Shown here: positions 36,230-45,405 of the stretch, piece by piece
Layout of the letters: the number at the start of each line of letters is the position of its first letter
How positions within the stretch are numbered: position 1 is the first letter of the stretch
Source of the DNA: Antarctobacter aquimaris
GTDB lineage: Bacteria; Pseudomonadota; Alphaproteobacteria; Rhodobacterales; Rhodobacteraceae
Direction of reading: 5' to 3'
NCBI RefSeq assembly: GCF_900184945.1
Contig: NZ_FXYF01000005.1
Location: forward strand, 281,019 to 345,018
DNA length: 64,000 nucleotides
Notes under the pieces: generated by a model
The model's input: only the letters and a program-made list of their open reading frames with translations
Database searches by the model: none
Told to the model about the DNA's origin: nothing
Program-made: the position numbers and the translations under genes

Positions 36230-36244
36230 GACAAGCTCTCCGGT

Positions 36245-36676
36245 TCAGAAGCCCAGCGGACCCTTGGCGAGCGACAGCCCGAGGATCACGCGGAAGACAA
36301 GGTAGATACCGCCGGAGGTCAGCACCCCGGCAATGAGCGCCTGCACCGGGGTCGACCCCAGCCGCCAGCCCAGGTAGGCCGAGGCCGCAGCAGTGGCGGT
36401 GACAAAGCCCAGCACCGGCAGCAGTTGCGCGTAGAGCAGCATGACGGCAATCGCCAGGACGATCTCCAGCAGGCGGCCCGCGTTCGGCCAGGTCGGTGAG
36501 GGGTCCGGCTTGACGATGAAGTACAGCGAGCTGGTGGCCAGCATGACCGCGATGATGATCGGGAAGGCCTTGGGTCCGACCACGTCGGAGAACGGGCTTT
36601 CCTGGATCAGCGTGGCCTGCCAGATGAAGAGCATGGCAAGCGCCAGGCCGACGCCCCCCAGAATTCGGTCGCTCAT
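36245..36676 (-). CDS. tctB: Tripartite tricarboxylate transporter small subunit TctB (copy 1)
   Basis: A 143-aa membrane protein with four hydrophobic segments and the N-terminal block ESPFSDVVGPKAFPIIIAV typical of TctB. The ATG at 36676 follows GGAGG; the frame extends further upstream without a ribosome site. It is co-transcribed with tctA. Confidence 0.87.
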   Translation of the reverse strand: MSDRILGGVGLALAMLFIWQATLIQESPFSDVVGPKAFPIIIAVMLATSSLYFIVKPDPSPTWPNAGRLLEIVLAIAVMLLYAQLLPVLGFVTATAAASAYLGWRLGSTPVQALIAGVLTSGGIYLVFRVILGLSLAKGPLGF

Positions 36677-36792
36677 GACGGTTCCTCCCGCAATGTCAGA
36701 AGATGTTGGGCAGCCCGCCTCTGCCGGGCGCCGCGTTGTGCGGTCGCGGGCGGGGGTCTGCGGTCCGGATCGTTGCGTGCCGGACATGGGGT

Positions 36793-36821
36793 GGACGGGG
36801 CGGCGCAGGGCCGTCCCGTCC
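36793..36821 (-). terminator. Hairpin between tctC and tctB (copy 1)
   Basis: A 12-bp stem with one G-T wobble and a 5-nt loop begins 16 nt after the tctC stop. No U-run follows. It probably sets the ratio of binding protein to membrane subunits. Confidence 0.6.
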
Positions 36822-36837
36822 GGATGGTGTCAGCCGA

Positions 36838-37809
36838 TCACTGGGTGATCTTGTTGGTCAGGTCCTGGATCTTGGCGACGGACTCTGCCACGAAGGCCTC
36901 GAAGGCCGCGCCCTGCAGGTCCAGCGGCGCGAGGCCGTTGGTGGCCATGACCTCTTTCCACTCCGGGCTGTCGTAGAGGGTCTTGATCTGGGCAACCCAG
37001 AAGTCATAGGCCTCGTCGGTCATGCCCTTGGGGGCGTAGAAGCCGCGCCAGTTGGCGCCCACGGCGTTGACGCCCTGCTCGACTGCGGTCGGCATGTCAG
37101 CGAATTCGCCGCCGAGACGCTCGGGCGAGAGCACGGCGAGGACCTTGATGTCGCCGCTGTCGAGAAAGCCCTTGGCCTCGGACACGTCGCCAGTGAAGGC
37201 CTGGACCGAACCAGCCAGCAGCTGGGTGATCGCCTCGCCGCCGCCGTCAAAGGCGATGTACTTGACCGCGCGCACGTCCTCGATGCCGTACTCGCTGGCT
37301 GCGATCAGCACCTTGAGGTGGTCCCAGCCGCCCACGGCGGACCCGCCGGCAATGGCGATCGAGGTCGGGTCGGCCTTGATCATGTCCAGCAGCTGCGTGA
37401 GGCTCTCGATCTCGCTCGACTTCGACACGGCGATCACGCCGTAGTCGGCGCCGATGGTCGCCAGCCAGCGCACCTGGTCCATGGTGTTGCCCGGGTAGGC
37501 GCCGGTGGCAAGGCGGGTCGCCGTGGCGGTCGAGGCCGCGACGATCAGGTCGCTTTCATCGTTGCGCTTGTTGACGACCTCGGCATAGGCCACGCCGCCG
37601 CCGCCGCCGGCCAGGTTGACGACCTGCATGGTGCTGCTGATCAGGCCAAGGTCCTGCATCGTCTTGCCGACCTGGCGGCAGGTGAAGTCCCAACCGCCGC
37701 CGGGGTTGGCGGGGGCGATGCACTCGGGGCTTTCGGGTTCGAACGCGAACGCCGGTGCCGCCAGAAGCGAGACAGCCGCGAAACTCGCGGCGAGGGTGAA
37801 CTTGAGCAT
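36838..37809 (-). CDS. tctC: Tripartite tricarboxylate transporter binding protein TctC (copy 1)
   Basis: A 323-aa periplasmic binding protein with a Sec signal peptide (1-22, ending AFA-F). The TctC-family core includes IAPANPGGGWDFTCRQVGK and VVNLAGGGGGVAYAEV. The start follows GGAGG. It is divergent from the tctDE two-component genes, which very likely control it in response to the transported carboxylate. The ligand is unknown. Confidence 0.9.
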   Translation of the reverse strand: MLKFTLAASFAAVSLLAAPAFAFEPESPECIAPANPGGGWDFTCRQVGKTMQDLGLISSTMQVVNLAGGGGGVAYAEVVNKRNDESDLIVAASTATATRLATGAYPGNTMDQVRWLATIGADYGVIAVSKSSEIESLTQLLDMIKADPTSIAIAGGSAVGGWDHLKVLIAASEYGIEDVRAVKYIAFDGGGEAITQLLAGSVQAFTGDVSEAKGFLDSGDIKVLAVLSPERLGGEFADMPTAVEQGVNAVGANWRGFYAPKGMTDEAYDFWVAQIKTLYDSPEWKEVMATNGLAPLDLQGAAFEAFVAESVAKIQDLTNKITQ

Positions 37810-38001
37810 GCTGGTTCCTCCATACCATGTGCAATGCCGGGGCGCGCGGGGTGTCCCCCCGCGTCCGGATGCCCCGTCATAGCCGCTGAGCCTGTCGCCA
37901 AGCTGTCAGAATCCCGACAGGGGGCACTCCGCGAACTTGCCTTCGGGGACGGCGGGCGTATGGTGGTCCGGCTCCGAGCGGCAGCAGGGAGGCCCGCCAA
38001 G

Positions 38002-38673
38002 ATGCGTATTCTTCTGCTCGAGGACGCCGTCGACGTCGCCGAGGCGATCTGCGCCAGCTTTGCCAAGCGTGGCGATGCGGTGGACCACGTCTGCACCGTG
38101 GCCGATGGTCTCGCCAGCATCGAGGTGCAGGACTACGACGTCGCCGTGCTGGACATCGGCCTGCCCGACGGCAGCGGGACCGAGGTTCTGCGCGCCCTGC
38201 GCGGCCGCCACAGCGCCACGCCCGTGCTGATGCTGACCGCCCGGACCAAGGTGGACGACCGGGTCTCGGCGCTGGACAGCGGGGCTGACGACTACCTGGT
38301 GAAACCCTTCGACCTGCGCGAGCTTGAGGCGCGGGTGCGCGCGCTCTGCCGCCGCTCCGGCGCGGACCGCACCGGCACGCTGGCCTTCGGCAACCTGGTG
38401 TTCGACCCCGCCAGCCTGACGGCGACGGCGGACGGCGCCGCCCTGCCCCTCACCCGGCGCGAGGCAAGCCTGCTGGAGATCCTGCTGGCCAGCAAGGGCC
38501 GCGTCGTGCCCAAGGACCGCATCTTTGAACGCATGTTTTCCTTCAACGACGAGGATGTCGGCCTGAACGCGGTCGAAACCTACGTCGGACGGCTGCGGCG
38601 CAAGCTGGACGGCAGCAGCCTGTCGATCCGCACCCTGCGCGGGTTGGGCTACCAGCTGGTCGAGGACACCTGA
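38002..38673 (+). CDS. tctD: Response regulator TctD
   Basis: A 223-aa OmpR-type regulator. The receiver domain has the acidic pocket E7/D8, the phosphoacceptor D51 in AVLDIGLPDG, the switch threonine in MLTART and K in YLVKPFD. The C-terminal winged helix ends with VETYVGRLRRKLDG. GGGAGG precedes the ATG at 38002. It is divergent from tctC and 4 bp upstream of the kinase gene; activation of tctCBA is the expected role. Confidence 0.9.
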   Translation: MRILLLEDAVDVAEAICASFAKRGDAVDHVCTVADGLASIEVQDYDVAVLDIGLPDGSGTEVLRALRGRHSATPVLMLTARTKVDDRVSALDSGADDYLVKPFDLRELEARVRALCRRSGADRTGTLAFGNLVFDPASLTATADGAALPLTRREASLLEILLASKGRVVPKDRIFERMFSFNDEDVGLNAVETYVGRLRRKLDGSSLSIRTLRGLGYQLVEDT

Positions 38674-38677
38674 CCCG

Positions 38678-40048
38678 GTGGCGCTGCGCCCGTCCTTTTC
38701 GCTGACCGCGCGGCTGGGGCTGGCGCTGGGCGTGGTGTTTGCGCTGGGCGGCCTCGCGGTGGCCTTTGCCGCCTTTGCCTATGGGCGCGCCGCCGCCCAG
38801 CAAAGCTTTGATCGCCTGCTGGTGGGTGCTGCCAACCAGATCGCCGAGTCCCTCTCGCTGCGCGACGGCCAGGTGGTCGCCGACCTGCCGGTCTCGGCCT
38901 TCGAACTGCTGTCGCTCGCCCCCCAGGACCGCATCGTCTACGCCATCTACGACCGACAGGGCGCGCTGGTCACCGGCTACGAGGGGCTGGACCCGCGCCC
39001 CGGCCGCGAAGCGTTCTTTTCCGCCGAATTCACCGACGAGCCGGTGCGCGTCGCGCAGGTCACGCGGTTCTTCTCGGAACGCACCTATTCGGGCCGGGTC
39101 GATGTGCTGATCGGCCAGACCCTGCGCGCCCGCACCCAGCTGGCCCGCCAGATCACCCGCAATGCGCTGATCGCCGCCGCCGTCGCGGGGCTGGCCATGG
39201 CGGGGCTGGCGTTCTTTGCCGTGCGCTCGGCGCTCAGCCCGCTGCGGCGGATCGAACGCGACATCGCCGGGCGCGCGACCGATGACCTTGCCCCCATCGA
39301 CGTCGCCACCCCGCGCGAGATCACCAGCCTGGTGGCCGCGCTCAACCGCTTCATGGGGCGGCTCGACCGGCAAGTGGCGGTGATGCGCAACCTGATCGCC
39401 GATTCCTCGCACCAGCTGCGCACCCCCATCGCCGCCCTGCGCGCGCAGGCGGAACTGGCGCGCGAGGAACGCGACCCCGACAGGCTGCGCGGCCTGATGG
39501 AGCGGATCCACAAACGCTCGCAGGGGCTCAGCCGCCTGACCGACCAGTTGCTGAACCACGCGCTGGTGATCCACCGTGCCGATGCCGTGCCGCTTGCGCC
39601 GCTGGACCTGCGCACCGTGGCGATCCGCGCGATGGAGGAAACCGACCACGCGCTTGCCGGGACCGGCCTGCGCCCGATGTTGGACCTGCCCGAGGATGCG
39701 GCCTGGTGCCGGGGCGACGCGCTGTCGCTGACCGAAGCCTGCAAGAACCTGCTGAACAACGCGCTGCGCCACGGCAAGGCGCCGGTGACGCTGGCCGTTG
39801 TGGCCGGGCCTGTCGATGTGCGGCTGGCGGTGCGCGACAGCGGCCCCGGCCTGCCCGAGGCGCACTGGCCCGATGCCGGTTCACGCTATTCGCGCGACTC
39901 CGGCGTCTCGCCGGAAAGCGCGGGGCTGGGCCTGTCCATCGTGCAGTCCGTCGCCACCGCGCACCAGGGACGCCTGTCGTTCGCCCGCAGCGCACGCGGG
40001 TTCGAGGCCGCGCTTGTCCTGCCCCGCATCCGGAGACCGGCGGAATGA
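38678..40048 (+). CDS. tctE: Sensor histidine kinase TctE
   Basis: A 456-aa inner-membrane kinase. TM1 (about 8-30) and TM2 (about 162-186) flank a ~130-residue periplasmic sensor region. HAMP follows, then the H-box SSHQLRTPIAALRAQ, N-box NNALRHG and G-boxes RDSGPGLPEAH and GLGLSIVQS. A GTG start is used. Its stop overlaps the next start by 4 bp (ATGA), which couples it to a periplasmic binding protein. Confidence 0.9.
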   Translation: MALRPSFSLTARLGLALGVVFALGGLAVAFAAFAYGRAAAQQSFDRLLVGAANQIAESLSLRDGQVVADLPVSAFELLSLAPQDRIVYAIYDRQGALVTGYEGLDPRPGREAFFSAEFTDEPVRVAQVTRFFSERTYSGRVDVLIGQTLRARTQLARQITRNALIAAAVAGLAMAGLAFFAVRSALSPLRRIERDIAGRATDDLAPIDVATPREITSLVAALNRFMGRLDRQVAVMRNLIADSSHQLRTPIAALRAQAELAREERDPDRLRGLMERIHKRSQGLSRLTDQLLNHALVIHRADAVPLAPLDLRTVAIRAMEETDHALAGTGLRPMLDLPEDAAWCRGDALSLTEACKNLLNNALRHGKAPVTLAVVAGPVDVRLAVRDSGPGLPEAHWPDAGSRYSRDSGVSPESAGLGLSIVQSVATAHQGRLSFARSARGFEAALVLPRIRRPAE

Positions 40049-41106
40049 TCCTCAGGCTGGCCCTCCTGCTGCTCTGCGCCGCGCCCGCCATTGCGGCGGG
40101 ACCGGAGGCGATCCGCACCTACGGCCGTGACAGCGCGGCTACCCACCTGCTGCTGCGCGGCACAACCGACATCGCGCTCTTTGACCGCCTGCTGACCGGC
40201 TATGCCGCCAGCGAGCCGGGCCTGCGGATCACCTATGAGCAGTGGGGCTCAAACGACCTCTACGCCGAGGCTGCCCGCGCCTGCCGCGACGGCGGGACAG
40301 ACGCCGACATGCTGATCAGCTCGGCGGTCGATCTCCAGGTCAAGCTGGTCAACGACGGCTGCGCCCGCAGCTACCTGTCCGACCGCACCGCCCGCCTGCC
40401 CGCCGCGCTGAACTGGCGGGATGAGGTCTGGGGCATCACCCGCGAACCCGCCGTCTTTGTCTACAACCGCGCGCTGGTCCCCGCGACCGAGGCGCCGCGC
40501 TCGCGCTTTGACCTGATCGACCTGCTGCGCCCCGCCGACAGCCGCTATTTCGGCAAGGTCGCCACCTATGACATCGAGGCATCGGGGCTTGGCTATCTCT
40601 TTGCCTTCATGGATTCGCGGCAAGCGACCACCTTTGGCAGCCTGCTCGAAGCCTTTGACCGGGCCGAGGCGGTGGCAACCTGCTGTTCGTCCGAGATCAT
40701 CGACGGCGTCGTCAGCGGGCGCTACCTGCTGGCCTACAACGTGCTGGGCTCCTACGCGCTGGCCCGCGCGGCCGAGGCGCCGGACCTCGTCGTCGTCGCG
40801 CCGGACGACTACACGCTGGTGCTGGCGCGCGCGGCGGTGATCCCGCGCGGCGCAGGGCAGCCGGAGGCGGCGGGGCGGTTCCTCGACTACCTGCTGTCCG
40901 AGCCGGGGCAGAGGGCGATGGCCGCCGAACGGCTGATCGTGGACATCGCCGACCCGGACCCGGATCCTTCGGCCTTTCTTGCGCCGTCGGACAACCAGTC
41001 GGCCTTTCGCCAGATCCCGCTGTCGCCGGTTCTGCTGGTGGGCCTCGATCAGCAAAAGCGCGCGCTGTTCCTGGAGCGCTGGCGCGAGACCTTTCATGCG
41101 AGGTGA
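40045..41106 (+). CDS. Periplasmic solute-binding protein coupled to TctDE
   Basis: A 353-aa protein with a signal peptide (1-18, ending AIA-AG) and an ABC-type (iron/polyamine-like) extracellular binding fold: YEQWGSNDLYAEAARA, DADMLISSAVDLQVKLVNDG, and late LDYLLSEPGQRAMAAE. No ABC membrane genes are adjacent. It is translationally coupled to the kinase and may present a ligand to it as an accessory sensor, as PgtC does in phosphoglycerate sensing (inference). Confidence 0.75.
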   Translation: MILRLALLLLCAAPAIAAGPEAIRTYGRDSAATHLLLRGTTDIALFDRLLTGYAASEPGLRITYEQWGSNDLYAEAARACRDGGTDADMLISSAVDLQVKLVNDGCARSYLSDRTARLPAALNWRDEVWGITREPAVFVYNRALVPATEAPRSRFDLIDLLRPADSRYFGKVATYDIEASGLGYLFAFMDSRQATTFGSLLEAFDRAEAVATCCSSEIIDGVVSGRYLLAYNVLGSYALARAAEAPDLVVVAPDDYTLVLARAAVIPRGAGQPEAAGRFLDYLLSEPGQRAMAAERLIVDIADPDPDPSAFLAPSDNQSAFRQIPLSPVLLVGLDQQKRALFLERWRETFHAR

Positions 41107-41109
41107 GGC

Positions 41110-43215
41110 TCAGCCGTTCAGCGCCGCCGCGCGGATGCTGTCGGGGGTGAACGGCAGGCGCCGCAGGCGCAGGCCGGTAGCGGCGCGCACCGCGTTGGCG
41201 ATGGCCGCAAGCGCCGGGCCGGAGGCTGCCTCGCCTGCGCCCACGGAGGGCGCGCCCTGCCGGTCCAGCACGATGACCTCGATCCGCGGCACGTTGTCGA
41301 ACCGCAGCACCGGATAGCTGTCCCAATCGCGCGAGGTGATGCCGTCGCGGTCCCAGGTCACCGCCTCGTGCAGCGCCCAGCTGGCGCCTTGCAGGAAGCC
41401 GCCTTCCAGCTGCGCCGTCAACCCGTCGAGGTCGACCACCCGCCCGGCATCGGCCACCATCAGCACGCGTTTCAGCACGACGCGGGCCAGATCGTCGACC
41501 TCCACGTCCACGGCCATGCCGACCCGCGTCATCGTGTTCTTGTACTGCGCATAGGCCAGGCCGCGCCCTTCGTCCTGTGCCGCCGGGCGCTGCGCCAGCG
41601 CCTCCCGCAGCCGTTCCAGCACGGCAATCGCGCCGGCGTCCGTCAGGTGAGCCAGGCGGTAGTCGATCGGGTCGCGCCCGTGCTCGCGCGCGAGGTCGTC
41701 GACAAAGCTCTCAATGGCAAAGACATTGGCCGCGGCCCCCAGGCAGCGCAGGGCCGAGGTCCGGTGCGGCATGTCGGCGACCAGGTTCTTGACCAGCCGG
41801 GTTTCCGGGATGGCGTAGATCGGGGTCAGGTTGCGGTGCAGACCGCCGTGCTGGTTCATGTTCGGCTTGACCGGCGCGGGGGACAGCGGCGGGTCGCGAT
41901 ACCAGTTGGCGATCAGCTTGGCCGGTCCGGCTCGGTTGGCGCCGGGGCGCGGACGGCCGCGGAAGGTGCCGCCGATGGCCTCGGCGCTGAAACTCTGGAT
42001 CTGCCCGTCCGCATCGGTGACGGCGGCCAGGTCCACGGCGCTGGCGGGGCCGTAGGGCTCCCAGGCGTGTTCGTCCTCACGCGTCCATTTCAGCAGGACT
42101 GGCCGGTTCGGGAAGGCCAGGGCGACCAGCGCCGCCTCAAAGGCCGCGTCGTCCGCGCCGTTGTGACCATAGCAGCCCGAGCCGGGCACATGGGTCAGCA
42201 CGACCTGCTCCGGATCCATGTCCAGGCTGTCGGCGATGGCCTGCCGCAGCGGGTAGATGCCCTGGCTGTGGGTAAAGACCTCCAGCCGCGCCCCGTCCCA
42301 GCAGGCGCAAGCGGCGGAGGGCGCCAATGCGCCGTGCATGGTGAAGGGACGCTCATACCGCGCGGCATGGGTGGGGTTGGCGAGGGGCGGCGGGATCTCC
42401 ACCGCGTGCGGGGTCGCGTCGCGGATCAGCAGGCGGGTCGCGTTGTCCGGGGTCAGTTGTGCAAAGACATCGCCTTCGGGCAGGCCTGCGCCGGTGTCCC
42501 AGGTGCAGGCATCGAACAGCCGCCGCGCGCTCTGGATCACCGCCCATTCCTCTGTTCCGGCCACCGCCAGGAACGATCCGTCGCGGAGCAGGTGCAGCCC
42601 GTCGTCGTGCAGCCTTTGCACGGCCGTTTCGGGCACCTCCCGCAGCCGCGCGCGGGCGTGCGGCGGGCGGACGATCCGCGCGTGCAGCATGTCCGGGAGG
42701 TCCATGTCGTGGACAAAGCGGTACTGCCCCCGCACCAACTCGCCCATCCCCAGCATCGGCGCGGGTGAGGCAGCAGTTGCCATGACCTCGGCGGCCAGGT
42801 CCACCGGCACGGCAAGGTCGATCTCGCGTGCGAGGTCGAGCATGGGCAAGGGCCGGTTCGTGCCCGGCCCGGTCAAGAGACCCTCGGACAGGCTCCAGTC
42901 CCCGGGCGCGCCGCCCATGCGTTCCACGGCCAGGGCGATGACCCTGCCGCGCAGCGTGGCCGCAGCCTTACACACCGCATGGCCCGACTGTTCGATGGAA
43001 TTGCTGCCCGAGGTGATGCCTTCGTCCGGGCTGTCCGCCGTTGTAACCGGAGCAACGGCGATCCGGTCAAAGGGCACGGTCAGTTCCTCATGCGCGATCT
43101 GCACCAGAGCGCTGCTGATGCGCTGGCCGATATCGACCTTGCCGGTCCGGACAACCAGCCGCCCGTCCGCGACGCGCAGCCAGTCCGACACGAGGGGGTA
43201 GTCGCTGAGGCTCAT
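41110..43215 (-). CDS. Molybdopterin-binding subunit of a xanthine-dehydrogenase-family hydroxylase
   Basis: A 701-aa large subunit of the isoquinoline/nicotinate-type molybdenum hydroxylases. Cofactor-site blocks include GKVDIGQRISSALVQIAHEEL, HSQGIYPLRQAIADSL, VPGSGCYGHNGADDAAFEA and the C-terminal GAGEAASGPALAAIANAV with the catalytic Glu. It lacks a signal peptide. The start at 43215 overlaps the iron-sulfur subunit stop by 4 bp. No FAD subunit and no cytochrome partner gene follow, so the electron acceptor is unknown. The substrate is probably an aromatic or N-heterocyclic acid, given the neighbours, but this is inference. Confidence 0.88.
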   Translation of the reverse strand: MSLSDYPLVSDWLRVADGRLVVRTGKVDIGQRISSALVQIAHEELTVPFDRIAVAPVTTADSPDEGITSGSNSIEQSGHAVCKAAATLRGRVIALAVERMGGAPGDWSLSEGLLTGPGTNRPLPMLDLAREIDLAVPVDLAAEVMATAASPAPMLGMGELVRGQYRFVHDMDLPDMLHARIVRPPHARARLREVPETAVQRLHDDGLHLLRDGSFLAVAGTEEWAVIQSARRLFDACTWDTGAGLPEGDVFAQLTPDNATRLLIRDATPHAVEIPPPLANPTHAARYERPFTMHGALAPSAACACWDGARLEVFTHSQGIYPLRQAIADSLDMDPEQVVLTHVPGSGCYGHNGADDAAFEAALVALAFPNRPVLLKWTREDEHAWEPYGPASAVDLAAVTDADGQIQSFSAEAIGGTFRGRPRPGANRAGPAKLIANWYRDPPLSPAPVKPNMNQHGGLHRNLTPIYAIPETRLVKNLVADMPHRTSALRCLGAAANVFAIESFVDDLAREHGRDPIDYRLAHLTDAGAIAVLERLREALAQRPAAQDEGRGLAYAQYKNTMTRVGMAVDVEVDDLARVVLKRVLMVADAGRVVDLDGLTAQLEGGFLQGASWALHEAVTWDRDGITSRDWDSYPVLRFDNVPRIEVIVLDRQGAPSVGAGEAASGPALAAIANAVRAATGLRLRRLPFTPDSIRAAALNG

Positions 43216-43670
43216 GGCCGCTCCATGGCCATCTCGACGGCGCGCAGCACGCGCGGGTGGGCGCCGCAGCGGCACAAGTGCGGTTGCAACGCCTGCTTGA
43301 CGGTGTCGCGGTCGGGCGCCGGGTCGCGGGCCAGCAGGCCCGTGACCGCGACCACCAGGCCGGCGGTGCAGTAGCCGCACTGCGCGGCGGAGGCGGTGAC
43401 GAATGCCTCCCGTACCCGCCGCCCGACCTCAAGCGCCTCCAGCCCCTCGACCGTCACGATCTCGCGCCCGGCAAAGCTGCCCGCCTCTGCCACGCAGCTC
43501 AGCACCGGCATGCCGTCGACCAACACGGCGCAGGCGCCGCACTGTTCCAGTCCGCATCCCAGCTTTGTCCCCTTCAGACCCAGCGCATTGCGCAACACGT
43601 AGGCCAGCGGCGTCGTCGGATCCGCCGCCACCTGGTGCGTCTGGCCGTTGATCCGCAGGCTCAGGGTCAC
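43212..43670 (-). CDS. 2Fe-2S subunit of the molybdenum hydroxylase
   Basis: A 152-aa small subunit. Both canonical clusters are complete: CX4CX2CX11C (C39, C44, C47, C59) for the plant-type [2Fe-2S] and CX2C...CXC (C98, C101, C133, C135) for the second. The GTG start at 43670 overlaps the OsmC stop (GTGA), and the stop overlaps the next gene (ATGA). It passes electrons from the molybdenum centre. Confidence 0.93.
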   Translation of the reverse strand: MTLSLRINGQTHQVAADPTTPLAYVLRNALGLKGTKLGCGLEQCGACAVLVDGMPVLSCVAEAGSFAGREIVTVEGLEALEVGRRVREAFVTASAAQCGYCTAGLVVAVTGLLARDPAPDRDTVKQALQPHLCRCGAHPRVLRAVEMAMERP

Positions 43671-44152
43671 GAGGGCACGCGCACCCAGTCGATCTGCACG
43701 TCCACGTCCGCCGACTTGAACAGGTTCATGACGGGGCAGCGGTATTCGACGTTGCGGGTCAGCCGTTCGAAACGGTCCTGCGGTTCGTCGGTGTGGATGC
43801 GGATCTTCAGCTTGACCCAGTTGAAGTAGGGGCGCACGCCCTGCACGCCCCGGCTGCCGCGCTGGTCGACCTCGCCGTCGCCCTCGATGTCGACGGCGGA
43901 ATACTTGAACTGCATCGCCTCGGCGCAACGGTTGATGATGACGCCCTCGCAGCCCAGCAGCGAACTGAGGCACATTTCCAGCGGTGTCGGGCCGGTGTTG
44001 CTTTCCTTCTCGTCGGTGATCACCACGTGGTCACGCACCATCATGACCGAACGTGTCCCCGCCTCGTTGCGGGCGATGACGCGGCGGATGCCCAGCGCCT
44101 TCTTGGTGGGGTCGACAGACGGCGGCAGCAGGTCGTCGGCATAATCGGTCAT
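43667..44152 (-). CDS. OsmC-family protein
   Basis: A 161-aa OsmC/Ohr-like protein. The redox cysteines are visible: C68 in SSLLGCEGVI and C139 in VEYRCPVMN, as in OsmC proteins that reduce organic peroxides or act as thiol-dependent hydrolases. The ATG overlaps the LVIVD gene stop by 4 bp and the end overlaps the iron-sulfur subunit by 4 bp. Being locked between a propeller protein and an oxidase, it may detoxify a by-product or remove an acyl/thiol group; neither is proven. Confidence 0.82.
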   Translation of the reverse strand: MTDYADDLLPPSVDPTKKALGIRRVIARNEAGTRSVMMVRDHVVITDEKESNTGPTPLEMCLSSLLGCEGVIINRCAEAMQFKYSAVDIEGDGEVDQRGSRGVQGVRPYFNWVKLKIRIHTDEPQDRFERLTRNVEYRCPVMNLFKSADVDVQIDWVRVPS

Positions 44153-45405
44153 AGGGTCATCTCCAGAATATCGAGGCCATGGTTGCGGTCGAGCAGGTAG
44201 ATCAGTCCCCGGTCGTCCAGGTCAACGTCGTTGGATTGCGGTGCGCTGCCATCCAGGGGTTGCGGCATGTAGTGCGCCACCTCCACCGGCAGCAGCGGGT
44301 CGGCCAGGTCCAGCACCCGCAGCCCGCCGGCGAACCAGGTGCAATAGACCAGCGTGCCGTCCAGCTTTTCACGGTACTGGTGCGCGCCGAAACGCACGCC
44401 GGGGTCACCGACCCAGGGACAGGCGCGTTCACTGAGGTCCCAGGCGGCGACGGCCTCGATGTTGTCGAGGTCGGTCACGTCCATCACCCAGACAAAGCCG
44501 TGCAGGCGGCCGGGCTTGTGGTCATGCTCCTCGTCGATGGCCACGGCGTAGCGCCGCCCGTTGATGCGCTGTTCCAGCGGCATGATGGTGTGGGTCGGCT
44601 CGGGGATCGCCTGGGGCCAGATGTAGCTGCCCTTGACCGTGGGATTGCTCAGGTCGGTGGCGTCCAGCACCCGGATGCCTGCGTGCCAGACGGCGGCCCA
44701 CAGCTCGTCGCCGCAGCGCATGGCGTGGTGCAGGCGGTTGCCGTAGCCGGTCCAGGTGGGCGTCTCGCCCCCGGCCAGGTGCTGCCCCGGCATGTGCCAG
44801 CGCGACACCTCGACCGGGTTGGCCGGATCGGCGATGTCGTAGGTCACCAGGATGTTGCCGACATAGCCCGCCATCTCGGTCGAGATGTAGGCGTACCGTT
44901 CGTCCATGTCGAAGCGGTGCACGCCAAAACCGTGCGTCTTGGCGTAGCTCAGCAGTTTCGGCGCGGTCTTGTCCGAGATGTCCCAGACGCGAAAGCCGCC
45001 GCCATCGTAGCCACGCGCCACCGCCTCCTCCAGCACCAGGATGTCCGACGCCTGGACCTTCAGCGCGGCGGCGATGGCGGCATCGTCCAGCCCCTGTGCG
45101 CGCAGGCCGGCGATCTTGTCGCCCTTGCGCAGGAAATGGCGTTGGTCCTGCTCGACGTTGGTGATCATGATGTCACCGACCACCCGCACCTTGTGGGTGT
45201 GCGACCACTCCGGCGGGTCGATGTGCGCCACCACCTTGGGGTTGGCCGGGTCCGACACGTCGATGATCGACGTGCCGTGCGGCGGCTTCATGTGGCCGAC
45301 ATAGGCGTAGTTGCCCTGCACCACCACCTGCCCGCCGCCGGGGATCTCCATCCGCGCGACCGGGCGGATGTTGCGCGCCATGTCAAAGTCGATTTCCCGT
45401 TTCAT
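44149..45405 (-). CDS. LVIVD-repeat beta-propeller protein
   Basis: A 418-aa protein with repeated propeller blades such as GTSIIDVSDPANPKVVAHI, ILVTYDIADPANPVEVSRW and RVLDLADPLLPVEVAHY, the LVIVD repeat. Histidine-rich loops (SHTHKVRVVGD, NRLHHAMRCG) could bind metal or a cofactor. No signal peptide is visible. The start at 45405 overlaps the tctA stop (ATGA). The role of LVIVD proteins is poorly known; coupling to a transporter and a molybdenum hydroxylase suggests a scaffold or enzymatic part of the same pathway. Confidence 0.8.
   Translation of the reverse strand: MKREIDFDMARNIRPVARMEIPGGGQVVVQGNYAYVGHMKPPHGTSIIDVSDPANPKVVAHIDPPEWSHTHKVRVVGDIMITNVEQDQRHFLRKGDKIAGLRAQGLDDAAIAAALKVQASDILVLEEAVARGYDGGGFRVWDISDKTAPKLLSYAKTHGFGVHRFDMDERYAYISTEMAGYVGNILVTYDIADPANPVEVSRWHMPGQHLAGGETPTWTGYGNRLHHAMRCGDELWAAVWHAGIRVLDATDLSNPTVKGSYIWPQAIPEPTHTIMPLEQRINGRRYAVAIDEEHDHKPGRLHGFVWVMDVTDLDNIEAVAAWDLSERACPWVGDPGVRFGAHQYREKLDGTLVYCTWFAGGLRVLDLADPLLPVEVAHYMPQPLDGSAPQSNDVDLDDRGLIYLLDRNHGLDILEMTL

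Noticed and set aside
36703..38001. Upstream extension of the tctD frame
   Set aside because: It runs antisense to tctC and lacks a ribosome site; ATG 38002 after GGGAGG starts a normal-length regulator.
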